Counted from the stretch's first letter, positions 52,774 to 61,677 are shown. The stretch: 64,000 nucleotides of DNA from Leptothrix sp. (in: b-proteobacteria) (GCA_013822685.1 PNKV01000011.1:62001-126000); one strand, 5' to 3'. The notes: a model not told the origin generated them from the letters alone. Program-made: numbers and translations.

Positions 52774-53573
52774 GCCATCGGCACGCGCGATGTCACTGCG
52801 CCAACACGCGAGTAACCCTCCGTCGTGTCCAGCCGGCCATCTCCATCCGTGTCAATGTCCGCACTGATGGCAGCGCCCAGCCGCACATGCTCAAGCCGAG
52901 CCACTTTCTGCGTGATCGGGTCCACGTACTCCACCGTGTGCGCCACGCCATCGCGGTACAGCGTTCGCACATCGGTCACGCCATCACCATCCAGATCCAC
53001 CTCGCCCAACTCGGGGTTGTTTTTCTTGTAGTGGATGTGCGTGTCCATGACACCGTCAAAGTCCTCGTCTGAATCAGCGCGGACCAGCTGGCCATGGCCG
53101 TCGAAGGTGATGATTTCATCGATCCGCTGGTCAAAATTGCGGTCCGTCTCAGTCGACAGGTGCCGGCCCGAAGCCGAGAATCGCCAGTGTTCATCGAGCA
53201 TGCCGTCGCCGTTGTTGTCTTGGCCTTCGGATGAGGCGGGCACACGCATCAAGCCAAACGACAGGGCCACGCCCAAGGCCAAGCCGCCTAACGCGGGCAG
53301 CGCCCAACCCGAGCGGCCAGCGCTGCCGTTCGCTGTGGTGCCCACTGGCGTATCGGGCACCGGGCTGGCGGCTTCCCAGCGATCGATCGCCTCGCGGGCA
53401 CGCACGTGGTCTTCTTCATCCACCTCCAGCCGCACCAGGCCGGCGGCAGGCAACTCGCCCATGGCGCCTTGCAGGTGCGCGCCACGGATGTGGGCCGTGA
53501 TGCCCTCTTGCCGCAGCACATCCAGCAGCATCTGGGCTTCGAGCAGGTTGGCGGCGTTGTACACGGTCTTCAT
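52767..53573 (-). CDS. DUF2007-type protein with membrane segment and EF-hand-like repeats
   Basis: 268-aa protein. Residues 1-70 form a DUF2007 (putative signal-transducing) domain starting KTVYNAANLLEAQMLLDVLR. A hydrophobic segment lies near 100-118. The C-terminal 150 residues carry several Asp-rich calcium-loop-like repeats (DNNGDGMLDEHW, DSDEDFDGVMDTH, DLDGDGVTDVR, DTDGDGRLDTTE) resembling dockerin/EF-hand or thrombospondin type 3 loops, suggesting extracytoplasmic Ca2+ binding. Its ATG overlaps the stop of the upstream exported protein gene by 4 bp, so the two are coupled. The function is unknown. Confidence 0.7.
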   Translation of the reverse strand: MKTVYNAANLLEAQMLLDVLRQEGITAHIRGAHLQGAMGELPAAGLVRLEVDEEDHVRAREAIDRWEAASPVPDTPVGTTANGSAGRSGWALPALGGLALGVALSFGLMRVPASSEGQDNNGDGMLDEHWRFSASGRHLSTETDRNFDQRIDEIITFDGHGQLVRADSDEDFDGVMDTHIHYKKNNPELGEVDLDGDGVTDVRTLYRDGVAHTVEYVDPITQKVARLEHVRLGAAISADIDTDGDGRLDTTEGYSRVGAVTSRVPMAQ

Positions 53574-55006
53574 GGTCGGCTTGATCCTTTGTCCTTGTAA
53601 GTCAGCAACACCGTGCCCTTGGCCTCGTCGTAGGTCCAGATGTGGTTCACGCCGCGCCCTCCGAAATGCACCAGGGCGATCAGATGGCCGCGTGGCGCCA
53701 GGGTCAGCCGAGGTGGCGATCCATTGTTACCGTCATAGGTGGAGCCAAAGCCGACCAGCTGCTGACGCAGGCGCTTGCTGGCCAATGCCTTGCCCTGGTT
53801 TGAGATGAAGAGCAAGTCGCCGTCAGAGGTCCAGGCCACGTAGCGCTTGCCCACGGGGTCATACGCCAGGGAAGTGATGTCGACGTTGCTCAATGAGCGA
53901 TGGTCTAGCCACCGCTGGCGCTTGGCATCGTAGCGGTACAGATAGCCCTCGCCGCCCAAGCTCACCACCGTGACAATGTCCTGGTCCACGTCGTAGGCCA
54001 GATCGGTGGCCCATGAAAAACTGGGGAAACTGGTCGGCAGCGGCACGGTCACGCCTTGACGGGTACGCCGGTCCATCACCTGCAGGCCATCGCCGACCAG
54101 AACGTAGGCCTGCTGACCGGAAGGCGACAAGGCCACCTTGCCCTCGGTCAGCAAGGTTTGTCCAGGTGGAACCGGTGCCGCGGGGCCGGCATTGCTCCAG
54201 GCGACCTGACGCCAGTCGGCAGTCAGCAAATGGAAGCCGAATGGGACCGCAGGGGCCTGTGCTTGCACCCCGGCCATCGACAACTCGGCCCGCGGCGCAT
54301 CCAGGCTGCTGATCTCTACGGTGGATGGCAGGCTGTAGCTGCCTTTGTGAGCGTCCACCTTGTCCACGCCAAACCATGCGTTCAACCGCGCCAGTACTTG
54401 CCGGAACTGGATGTTGTCGGCTTGATAGGCATAAGGCAGCTTGACCAGATAGGCCCGCGTGTCCTGACTGGCGATGACCCCGCTGCGATCCTGGTACGAC
54501 GCCACCAGGATGGCCTTGATCACCGTGCCCGGCGAGGGCTCGACACGCCAGAGGATCTTTTCGTAGCTGCTCAGCACCAACAGCACCTGCTTGCCCGGAC
54601 GGTCAACCTTGACCTGTGTCGCGCCTGCCGAGGGCTCGTAACCCGATACCAGGATAACCTCGGCGCCCGTGGCCAGATCGGCCGGCGGCGCCTGCGTGAG
54701 CAGCGGCACTTGCGGGTCATTGATCGGTTTGACGGGCGCGCCGAACCGCACCGATCCTGAAGGCAAGGCGAGCTGCGCCGATGCGTTACCTTCTTGGATA
54801 CGCTGAGCGGTGGCTGGCATCGCTGAATGCGGCTTCGCGACAGTGGCTTGCGTAGTGAGGGCCTGTCCCGTGGCGCCATCTTTGCAAGGCTGCGAGCGGT
54901 ACTCGATTCGCCCATCAGCGGCCACGCATCGGTTGACCTGTGCCTGGGCGGGTAACCCCACCAATAACAGCGACCACAACCAGATGCAGGATCTTTCCAC
55001 AACCAT
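53570..55006 (-). CDS. Exported DUF4124/beta-propeller-like protein
   Basis: 478-aa secreted protein of unknown function. The signal peptide is residues 1-22 (SCIWLWSLLLVGLPAQA). Next comes a DUF4124-like segment with two cysteines (NRCVAADGRIEYRSQPCKD). The middle (about 120-260) resembles the vanadate- or ACT-like periplasmic folds only weakly. The last 200 residues have repeated WD/NHL-like blades (DLAYDVDQDIVTVVSLGGEG, SLAYDPVGKRYVAWTSDGDL). I chose the ATG at 55006, with GGGAG seven bases upstream and the signal peptide right behind it. It is coupled to the DUF2007 gene. Confidence 0.65.
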   Translation of the reverse strand: MVVERSCIWLWSLLLVGLPAQAQVNRCVAADGRIEYRSQPCKDGATGQALTTQATVAKPHSAMPATAQRIQEGNASAQLALPSGSVRFGAPVKPINDPQVPLLTQAPPADLATGAEVILVSGYEPSAGATQVKVDRPGKQVLLVLSSYEKILWRVEPSPGTVIKAILVASYQDRSGVIASQDTRAYLVKLPYAYQADNIQFRQVLARLNAWFGVDKVDAHKGSYSLPSTVEISSLDAPRAELSMAGVQAQAPAVPFGFHLLTADWRQVAWSNAGPAAPVPPGQTLLTEGKVALSPSGQQAYVLVGDGLQVMDRRTRQGVTVPLPTSFPSFSWATDLAYDVDQDIVTVVSLGGEGYLYRYDAKRQRWLDHRSLSNVDITSLAYDPVGKRYVAWTSDGDLLFISNQGKALASKRLRQQLVGFGSTYDGNNGSPPRLTLAPRGHLIALVHFGGRGVNHIWTYDEAKGTVLLTYKDKGSSRP

Positions 55007-55087
55007 GCCAACTCTCCCTCGTGATGATGTTGACACGATTGTGCCTTCAGCTGCGCCGGCCAAGCGTTCAAGCAAGAGAGGTAAATT

Positions 55088-57256
55088 TCAGCGCCCGGAA
55101 GCCTTCAACTCTGCCACCACCAATGCCCGCGCCACCTTGTCTTGCAGGGTGCAGGGATTGGCAAGCGCCAGCCAGTCCAGGTAGGGCCGCGCGGATGGCG
55201 GGATGTTCGATGCACCAGGCCGCAAGGCGGCCCAGGCGAGTTGCCACTTGGGCGCGGTGTCGGCGCGCTTCTTCACGGCCTTCAGCACCTTGCCCAGCTT
55301 CACTTCCTCATCCGTCAAATCAGTGCCGAATGGAAAGTCCGGGAACAACTGCTGTTGCTTGAAGCCCGCCAGTTGCCGCTCCAAGCGCTCGGGCAGGTTG
55401 TGGCGAAAGGCCTCGGGGATCTGGTAGCCAGGCTCCAGCTTGCCGGCGCGCTTGGCCGCGTCCATCAGCCCAGTTTGAAAGCGCGAATCCGCGATGTTGA
55501 GCAAGGCCTTGATCACCTCGGCATCGGTGCGCGAGCGCAGGTCGGCGATGCCATATTCGGTGATAACGATGTCGCGCAGGTGGCGCGGGATGGTGGTGTG
55601 GCCGTAGTTGAAAACGATGTTGCTGCTGAGCCCATCCTTGCCGCCCTTGTCACGCACCGCGCGCACCATCAGGATCGACCGGCCGGTGGGCAGCTCGTGC
55701 GCCATGGCCACGAAGTTGTACTGGCCGCCCACCCCCGACACCACGCGCAAATCCTCCAGCCCATCCGAGCACACCGCGCCCGACAAGGTGGCCAGGATGC
55801 CCGTGTTCATGAAGCGCGCATGCACGCGCTGCTGCCGGTACAGGCGCGGGTTGTGGTCCAGCTGGTTGATCTTGTTCACGCCCGTCATGCAGATCTCGCG
55901 GGCCTGGTCTTCGGGCATGCGGCGCAGGCCTTCGTAAAAATCCAGAGGGCCCAGAAAGAAGCCGCCATGCAGCACGATGCCGTTGCGCAGGCGCGAGCCC
56001 AGGCACTGATCGGCCATCACTTGCCGCGCATGCGGGTCGGCCACATTGGCGATGACGCGTGTGCCATCGGGCGCCACGATGCGGCCTTCGTCGTAACCCG
56101 TCTCATCATTGAACAGGCCGTGGTGTTGCAGCACCTTGAAGTCCGCGCCCCGGATCACGCGCACGCCCAGCGAGGCCAGGTCATCCAGCACCTGCGGCGT
56201 CAGGTGATCTGGATCGCAGCGCCCTTCATTCACCAATTGCTGCAAGGCCCAGAAGTCATGCACGCGCCGCTTGAGGATGCCCGACCGCATCAGGTGCAGG
56301 TAGCCATCGACGAACATCTCGGTGGCGCCATACAGGCCTTGCTCAAAGGGCGCGGTGCCGCCGATGTCCTTGATCAGCGTGCCTGAGTTTTCAAGGATGC
56401 CGCAGTCGGCCAGCACCCGCAGGTAGTCGGCGTTGTGCGCGTGGCGCAACTGCGCGGCATACACGATGGCATCGCCCAAGGCGCCGATGCCCAGTTGCAG
56501 CGTGCCGCCATCTTTGATGAGGGTGCTGGCATGCAGGCCGATCAGGTAGTCGGGCGTGGTCACGCCCAGCTTGGGGTTTGAGAACAGCGGCGTGTTGTAA
56601 CGCGCGTGGTCCACAACGATGTGAAAGGCCTCAGGCCCCACCTCGGCATCGTTGACCATGAAGGGCAGGTTCTGGTTGACCACGCCCACCACCACGTGAG
56701 GTCGGCCGCTGGCGCGCAGCATATCGACCAGCTCGGGCGGGGTGTCGGGGTTGCACGAGAGCGAGTAGCGCGTGCCTTCGGGCGTGTCGCGCTTGCAGAT
56801 CATTTGCGCAACGACGTTGCAGCCGTGGTTGAACACATCGCGCGCCACGTGCGTGTAGTTGCTGCTGATGTAGTGCTGCTGCGCGTGCGCGTTGTCCATG
56901 AAAGCGCCGGGCCGGAAGAAGAACTCGCAGACCTGCACATTGGCGGGCAGGCGGTTGGCCCGCAGGTCGGCGATTACGTCCAGCTCGGGCACGCCGCCAA
57001 ACACGCGCGCCACAAAAGGCTTGAGGAAGGCGCTTTCGATGGCGCTGCTGCCGGTGGGCTTTTCAAGTGACAGCGCGGTGAGGATCTTCAGTTGCAGGCT
57101 GCTGTCTTGCACGGCCCGCGCATAAAGCGCGTTGACCAGCTCGACCGGTTTGCCCAGGCCCAGCGGCAAGCCCACGACCAGGCTCTTGCCGGTGCGGGCA
57201 ATGATGTCGTCCACCGCCCGCGCCACGTCGTCCATCACCACCGCAGACCCCGTCAT
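55088..57256 (-). CDS. Acetyl-CoA hydrolase/transferase family protein (large type)
   Basis: 722-aa class I CoA-transferase-like enzyme. The N-terminal half begins VARAVDDIIARTGKSLVVGL and carries YISSNYTHVARDVF. The C-terminal catalytic half includes FNDETGYDEGRIVAPDG, GVNKINQLDHNPRLYRQQ, VVSGVGGQYNFVAMAHELP and VITEYGIADLRSRTDAEV, typical of acetyl-CoA hydrolase C-terminal domains. It probably moves or hydrolyses CoA between short-chain acids. It is about 200 residues longer than the common SucC/Cat1-type enzymes, with a unique C-terminal extension. AGGAG precedes its ATG. The CMD gene lies upstream on the same strand, 52 bp away. Confidence 0.85.
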   Translation of the reverse strand: MTGSAVVMDDVARAVDDIIARTGKSLVVGLPLGLGKPVELVNALYARAVQDSSLQLKILTALSLEKPTGSSAIESAFLKPFVARVFGGVPELDVIADLRANRLPANVQVCEFFFRPGAFMDNAHAQQHYISSNYTHVARDVFNHGCNVVAQMICKRDTPEGTRYSLSCNPDTPPELVDMLRASGRPHVVVGVVNQNLPFMVNDAEVGPEAFHIVVDHARYNTPLFSNPKLGVTTPDYLIGLHASTLIKDGGTLQLGIGALGDAIVYAAQLRHAHNADYLRVLADCGILENSGTLIKDIGGTAPFEQGLYGATEMFVDGYLHLMRSGILKRRVHDFWALQQLVNEGRCDPDHLTPQVLDDLASLGVRVIRGADFKVLQHHGLFNDETGYDEGRIVAPDGTRVIANVADPHARQVMADQCLGSRLRNGIVLHGGFFLGPLDFYEGLRRMPEDQAREICMTGVNKINQLDHNPRLYRQQRVHARFMNTGILATLSGAVCSDGLEDLRVVSGVGGQYNFVAMAHELPTGRSILMVRAVRDKGGKDGLSSNIVFNYGHTTIPRHLRDIVITEYGIADLRSRTDAEVIKALLNIADSRFQTGLMDAAKRAGKLEPGYQIPEAFRHNLPERLERQLAGFKQQQLFPDFPFGTDLTDEEVKLGKVLKAVKKRADTAPKWQLAWAALRPGASNIPPSARPYLDWLALANPCTLQDKVARALVVAELKASGR

Positions 57257-57308
57257 GCACGTCTCCTGCCCGGGAGGGCCGGGCTTGCCGGACGAGCATA
57301 CCGCGCGC

Positions 57309-57875
57309 TCACTCGCGCTCGGGCACCGGCACGTTGAAGCCGTTGAGCGTGGTCGACACCAGGGCGTACAAGCCGACCAGGTAGATCAGTTCATTCGCGC
57401 CATGCTGTCCGAAAGTCTTCACCGCGAGGCTGTAGACCGGCTCGGGCAGGACGCCGCCCCGGCTCAGCGCATAGGCCACGTCGAAGGCCACGCTTTCTTC
57501 CTTGTTGAGGTCGTTGGGCTTGAGATCGGCCACCAGCGTGGACAACCGCTCGGGCGACATGCCCTCGCCTTCGGCCACCGCGATGTGCGCGTACAACTCG
57601 TAGGCCGCGTCGAACCGCGCACCCACCACCAGGATGGCGATCTGGCGCACCGGATCGGGCAACACGGCCTTGGCGGTCATCGCCAGGGTCAGGTCCCAGA
57701 TGGCTTTGCCGATGGTGGGCTCGTGCAACCACGGGTTCCACGGCCCCATCAGAGCGCCATCTTCGCGTTCGACCTTGAACGCGTTGAAGTTGCTGGCGAT
57801 GCCCTTGCGCATGTCGTCGTACAAGGGCTTTTGCTCGGGCGTGAGGTCTTGGGGCGGAATCAGGGGTAGGCGCAC
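57309..57875 (-). CDS. Carboxymuconolactone decarboxylase (CMD) family protein
   Basis: 188-aa AhpD/CMD-like helical protein. It starts VRLPLIPPQDLTPEQKPLYD and includes NPWLHEPTIGKAIWDLTLAM and REIAILVV-like sequence (VRQIAILVVGARFDAAYELY). The CxxC pair of the AhpD peroxidase branch is absent, so a redox role is unlikely; the true substrate is unknown. A GTG start at 57875 with AAGGA six bases upstream is preferred to the in-frame ATG at 57935, which would add 20 non-family residues. It is divergent from a PEP-CTERM protein gene. Confidence 0.75.
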   Translation of the reverse strand: MRLPLIPPQDLTPEQKPLYDDMRKGIASNFNAFKVEREDGALMGPWNPWLHEPTIGKAIWDLTLAMTAKAVLPDPVRQIAILVVGARFDAAYELYAHIAVAEGEGMSPERLSTLVADLKPNDLNKEESVAFDVAYALSRGGVLPEPVYSLAVKTFGQHGANELIYLVGLYALVSTTLNGFNVPVPERE

Positions 57876-58035
57876 AGCAGATCCTTGGCTTTGGGTGTGA
57901 GGCCTTTGAGCATAGGGATGCCCGGCCACCGCCATCGCGCCAGGGTTATCGGGTGGCCAGTCCCTTGAAGCGGGGGGACCACATGGCGCCCCGCTCAGCT
58001 AGACTGCGCGGGCAGTTTCAAGGGAGACGTGACAG

Positions 58036-58857
58036 ATGAGCATCGCACGCAAGTTCACATGGGCGCTGGCCGCCTGCCTCAGCATGGGTTCGGCCATTGC
58101 CGCCACAGCCACGGAATCCTTCGTATCCGGTACGGGCACGCTGGATTTCATGAGCAACGAGTTCCGCGCCCTGAGGCTGTTGGGCATCAGCACCACCTAT
58201 CAGCTCCCGGACGGGAACCCACTGCCGGTCAATGCGGCCCAGTACAGCCTCCTAACCAGGTCGGCCACGCTGACCTTTGATGGCGGGACCATTTCCGCCA
58301 TCGATGGCAAAGCATCGTTCAGCGCAGGGAATTCCCAGCTGGCGCTGCTGGCTGGGCGAGCTCAAGAAGACGAGTACGGCACGCCCGACTACGAATTGCC
58401 CCTGCTCATCAACCTGGTCGCGCTCCGGAACATCAGTTTCGATTTGAGCGATGCCTCCATCAGTGCCGACATCACCAGCTACACCGGTACAACCGATGCT
58501 CTCCACCTGGCGAGCAGCTTCGGCCGGCTTACGGTGTTCAAAGCCTTCACACCAATCACTGATGGCACACAGGGCCTGGTCATCGACGGACAGGTCAGCG
58601 GCAGCACCGCCAGTGGCCTGCGCTTGACCGACGAAGGAGCAGACATCGTGCTCACGGAGCTGTATGCGTGGTCTGGCCAGCCACTGGACAAGGAAGCGCC
58701 TTCTAGCTTGTACGTCTTGGGGAAGACGATGAGTTGGGGCGTCGCCAGCGCCACAGGAACGTTCAGCAGCTCTGTTGTGCCAGAAGCCTCCACCCTGTCG
58801 CTGATGCTGGTGGGCTTGTTGTCTATCACGGCCATCAGCCGCCGGTCATCCTGCTGA
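58036..58857 (+). CDS. PEP-CTERM-like exported protein
   Basis: 273-aa secreted protein. The signal peptide covers residues 1-25 (ALAACLSMGSAIAA). The C-terminus has the tripartite sorting signal: VVPEAST, a hydrophobic helix (LMLVGLLSITAI) and a basic tail (SRRSSC). VPEA instead of the usual VPEP is a small deviation. Such proteins are cleaved by an exosortase and sent to the cell surface or EPS matrix. The mature part has no domain I recognise. GGGAG lies nine bases upstream of the ATG. Its last 23 bp overlap the convergent bufC gene. Confidence 0.78.
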   Translation: MSIARKFTWALAACLSMGSAIAATATESFVSGTGTLDFMSNEFRALRLLGISTTYQLPDGNPLPVNAAQYSLLTRSATLTFDGGTISAIDGKASFSAGNSQLALLAGRAQEDEYGTPDYELPLLINLVALRNISFDLSDASISADITSYTGTTDALHLASSFGRLTVFKAFTPITDGTQGLVIDGQVSGSTASGLRLTDEGADIVLTELYAWSGQPLDKEAPSSLYVLGKTMSWGVASATGTFSSSVVPEASTLSLMLVGLLSITAISRRSSC

Positions 58858-59656
58858 GAAATCCCTCGTCAATCCAGCGGCGCAAGTAGCCACCGGCCAG
58901 GGCCGCGGCGTTCTCACCCTCGGGCAGCATCTCGGCCAGCAGGGCACAGGTCTCGGCGAAAGACTGGCCTTGCATCATGGCTTGCAAGGCCGCCACCTCG
59001 GTCGGCGGGGCGCTTCTGAAATGCGGCCGCTCTTCAAAGCGCCACACCAGCACCGCCATCGGTGAGGGCAAGGCATCCACCGGCGGCACCTCGAGCTCCT
59101 GGTCCAGCGCATGCCACAGGCTCAAGGTGTTGCAGCGTAGGCTGATCAGGGCCAAGGTGGGGTGCGGCTTGAACACCACCGTGGCCCAGTCTTCAGGCGC
59201 CATCGCCGCCACATCGGCCATGGCCAACACAGGCGCATCCGGGCCGTCAAAGGCGGCGCGCATGGTCCAGTCCAGGCGGGCGATCTCGGCCACCTCGGGG
59301 TGGTCACCCAGGTCGCTGTCCGCACTCAAGCGCTGTGCCAGCCAATCGGGGTAGGTGGCACCATACCAGCGCAAGTTGGCGGAGGCAGAAGGGTTCGCTT
59401 CGATGTACTCGGCCGACAAGGCATCGAACCATTCATCGCCCAAGTACAGCAAGGTGTGTCCAAAGCTGTCGCTCAAGGTCTCTTGCAAACGCGCTCGGTA
59501 GGCATGGTGGTAGATGCCCAGGCCTCGGGCACCGCTGCCCGGGATCACGCTGACCACATCGGCCAAAGCGGCTGCATCGCTCGCCAGCACATGGCCTTGC
59601 AAGCGCGACTGCAAGGCTTCCAGCGAAGATGCGGTTGATTCCACCGGCATCGTCAT
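58835..59656 (-). CDS. bufC: Bufferin operon partner protein (BufC/HvfC-like, DUF2063)
   Basis: 273-aa protein with an N-terminal DUF2063 domain: GARGLGIYHHAYRARLQETL, SFGHTLLYLGDEWFDALSAE and ANLRWYGATYPDWLAQRL. Family members partner the DUF692 (MNIO) enzyme and help present the precursor peptide. The ATG at 59656 shares bases with the bufB stop (TGATG), so they are translationally coupled. Its C-terminal coding end runs 23 bp into the oppositely oriented PEP-CTERM gene. No DoxX-like (BufD/HvfD) gene follows. Confidence 0.82.
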   Translation of the reverse strand: MTMPVESTASSLEALQSRLQGHVLASDAAALADVVSVIPGSGARGLGIYHHAYRARLQETLSDSFGHTLLYLGDEWFDALSAEYIEANPSASANLRWYGATYPDWLAQRLSADSDLGDHPEVAEIARLDWTMRAAFDGPDAPVLAMADVAAMAPEDWATVVFKPHPTLALISLRCNTLSLWHALDQELEVPPVDALPSPMAVLVWRFEERPHFRSAPPTEVAALQAMMQGQSFAETCALLAEMLPEGENAAALAGGYLRRWIDEGFLSRMTGG

Positions 59657-60510
59657 CACGCAGCCTGCCTTTCGAGCACAGAGGCGGCCACGCGACGCGC
59701 CTGGTCCAGCTCGGCGATCAGCTCGTGCAAAGGCGGGATGTGGTCATCACGCTCGATCATCGTGGCGACGTGGCCGAATCGCTCGCAGGCATGTGCATAC
59801 AAGGCCCACACCGAGTCGGCCACCGGGTGGTCGTGCGTGTCGATGATGTGGTCGCCATGGTCGGTGTGGCCCGCCAGGTGGATCTGCTGCACGCGGCCGA
59901 CGGGGATGTGGTTGATGAAATCTTGGGCATCAAAGCCATGGTTCACGCTGCTGACGTGGATGTTGTTCACATCGAGCAGCAGCAGGCAATCGGCCTCGTC
60001 GCACAGGCGGGCGATGAAGTCCCACTCAGTCATGTGCGAGCTTTGGAATTGGACATAGCTGGACACGTTCTCCAGCACCAGGCGCCGGCCTAACGCGTCT
60101 TGCACGTGGCGCACATTGCGCACCACCAGGGCCAGTGCTTCGTCGGTGTAGGGCAAGGGCATGAGGTCGTGCAACTGGCGGCCATGCACGCCGGTCCAGC
60201 AAAGGTGGTCGGACACCCAGAGGGGATCGACACGTTGTACCAAGGCGGCCAGCTTCTTCAGGTAGCTTGCATCAGGGCCGGCCACCGAGCCGATGGACAG
60301 CGAGACGCCGTGCATGGCCATGGGGTAGCGCTCACGCAGAGAGTCGAGCATGCGCAGCGGCTTGCCGCCGGGCACCATGTAGTTCTCGGAAATGATCTCC
60401 AGCCAATCCACCGCTTGGGGCTGGGCCAGGAAGTCGGGGTAATGCACGGTGCGCAGCCCCAGCCCGAAACCGGGCGAGGGCCGCGTCAGCACGGCAGGCC
60501 GCGTGCTCAT
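59656..60510 (-). CDS. bufB: MNIO-family (DUF692) RiPP maturase, BufB/HvfB-like
   Basis: 284-aa TIM-barrel multinuclear non-heme iron oxidase-type enzyme. Visible blocks are [60 protein letters not shown] and [17 protein letters not shown], plus [20 protein letters not shown], which together supply the His/Glu/Asp iron ligands. Enzymes of this family modify Cys residues of precursor peptides; in bufferin systems they act on the peptide encoded next to them. The precursor gene ends eight bases upstream of its start. I chose the ATG at 60510, since the frame upstream lies in the precursor gene region. Confidence 0.88.
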   Translation of the reverse strand: MSTRPAVLTRPSPGFGLGLRTVHYPDFLAQPQAVDWLEIISENYMVPGGKPLRMLDSLRERYPMAMHGVSLSIGSVAGPDASYLKKLAALVQRVDPLWVSDHLCWTGVHGRQLHDLMPLPYTDEALALVVRNVRHVQDALGRRLVLENVSSYVQFQSSHMTEWDFIARLCDEADCLLLLDVNNIHVSSVNHGFDAQDFINHIPVGRVQQIHLAGHTDHGDHIIDTHDHPVADSVWALYAHACERFGHVATMIERDDHIPPLHELIAELDQARRVAASVLERQAA

Positions 60511-60518
60511 GCGCCTGC

Positions 60519-60812
60519 TTACTTGGCGGCGCCCAAGTCGCCAATGGTGCCGCCCTTGCTCAGGCAGGCCTTGGCGTCCATGGCTTTGAAGCCGTGGCCC
60601 TTGCAGGCGTTCTGGCCCTTGCAAGCGCTTTCAGTGGTCTTGCAATCACTGTTGCCCTTGCACGAGTGCACGCCGTAGCAATGCACTTTGTCGCTGGCGG
60701 CCACGGCCGAGCCCATGCTGCCGGCGGGTGCTTCGGCGGCAAAGGCGGCGCCCGACATGGCGATCATGGCGGCGGCCAGGGCCAGGGAAGAAGAGTTCGT
60801 GCGTTGGGTCAT
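60519..60812 (-). CDS. bufA: Bufferin-like precursor peptide (BufA/HvfA-like)
   Basis: 97-aa secreted precursor. A signal peptide covers residues 1-26 ([16 protein letters not shown]). The mature peptide has six cysteines at residues 45, 51, 57, 64, 70 and 83 in a Lys/Gly-rich context, with CKG repeated three times. This fits the small Cys-rich precursors of bufferin systems, which are modified by the MNIO enzyme and, in studied examples, bind copper in the periplasm. GGAG precedes the ATG, and an inverted repeat lies 44-67 bp upstream. It is the first gene of a three-gene operon with bufB and bufC. Confidence 0.87.
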   Translation of the reverse strand: MTQRTNSSSLALAAAMIAMSGAAFAAEAPAGSMGSAVAASDKVHCYGVHSCKGNSDCKTTESACKGQNACKGHGFKAMDAKACLSKGGTIGDLGAAK

Positions 60813-60855
60813 GGTGGTTCTCCGATGGGGTCAAAAAATGGATTTGTGAACAAGG

Positions 60856-60879
60856 CCCGAATGCCGGTTTGCATTCGGG
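60856..60879. promoter_or_regulatory. Inverted repeat upstream of the bufferin operon
   Basis: CCCGAATGC (60856-60864) and GCATTCGGG (60871-60879) are perfect 9-bp arms around a 6-base spacer. The site sits 44-67 bp upstream of the bufA start and downstream of a PEP-CTERM gene on the same strand. Without a T-run it is more likely an operator or RNA hairpin than a terminator. Confidence 0.6.
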
Positions 60880-60931
60880 ACAAGGGTGTAGTCGGGCACA
60901 CCCGCCACTTCTTACAGCCCCAACGCCAAAA

Positions 60932-61456
60932 TCAAGCTTGGCGCCTGCGCACCACCACGCCAGCCACACCTACACCGGCCAGGAGCAGCAAGACCGATTC
61001 GGGTTCGGGCACGGCGGGCGTGGCATAGATCGCCCCGTTGTAGCGGCCGGCCCCGCTCCCAAAAGGACTGCCCAACTGCAATCGGTAGTGCCCTGTTTCC
61101 AAACCTTTGAATTGGAAGTTGTACCCCGTCCCCGACCCCACGAGCTCGGTGAACGGTGGGAGGGGTTTGGCGCCCTCACCAACCGCGGCCGGGAATAACA
61201 CCGGCAAGGGCCCCAACCATTCAAGGGTGACGTACCGGAAAGTGGCCACCCCGTTCTCGAACTTCAATGCGCCAGTCAGGTCACTTCGCTGGGCCAGGAA
61301 GAAATCCCGGGCCTGAATCGTTTCCTGTGAGTCAACGGCAAATTGGGCCGGAAATTCGGTCAGGAGACCAAGGTGGCTCACTGACGGCTCAACCGCCTGA
61401 GCCAAGCCGCTGAGCGCCAGGGCTGCGGTGGCCAACAAAGTTTTGCTCGTGTTCAT
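60932..61456 (-). CDS. PEP-CTERM sorting domain protein
   Basis: 174-aa secreted protein. The signal peptide covers residues 1-21 (LLATAALALSGLAQA). The C-terminus is a clear PEP-CTERM sorting signal: AVPEPESV, a hydrophobic helix (LLLLAGVGVAGVVV) and RRRQA. The mature part is about 120 residues, beta-rich, and includes GSGTGYNFQFKGLETGHYRL. It would be processed by exosortase A if the genome carries one. GGAGG lies eight bases upstream of the ATG at 61456. It is upstream of the bufferin operon on the same strand with 119 bp between, including an inverted repeat. Confidence 0.85.
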   Translation of the reverse strand: MNTSKTLLATAALALSGLAQAVEPSVSHLGLLTEFPAQFAVDSQETIQARDFFLAQRSDLTGALKFENGVATFRYVTLEWLGPLPVLFPAAVGEGAKPLPPFTELVGSGTGYNFQFKGLETGHYRLQLGSPFGSGAGRYNGAIYATPAVPEPESVLLLLAGVGVAGVVVRRRQA

Positions 61457-61677
61457 CTGAAATTCCTCCGTGATTTGAAAAAAGCGCCTTGAACGACAGC
61501 GCCCTTGAAATGTGATTTTTTTCCATTTGCAAATCAAACCCGAAATGCAAGCAAATGAACCCCGGCTTCAAGCTCCACCGAGGCAAGCCCGCCAAGCACG
61601 CTTTCGTTTTGTTGCAAAAATATGGGAAAAATTCACTTTTATAATCAAGTCACACCACAGCTGGACCTTGGGCCCCG
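61457..61677. promoter_or_regulatory. AT-rich divergent promoter region
   Basis: About 220 bp between a PEP-CTERM gene and the DUF6502 gene, markedly AT-rich at 61490-61530 and 61600-61655. TATAAT at 61640-61645 is a consensus -10 box in the right place for the DUF6502 gene (start 61678), but no well-spaced -35 box was found. Confidence 0.45.
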
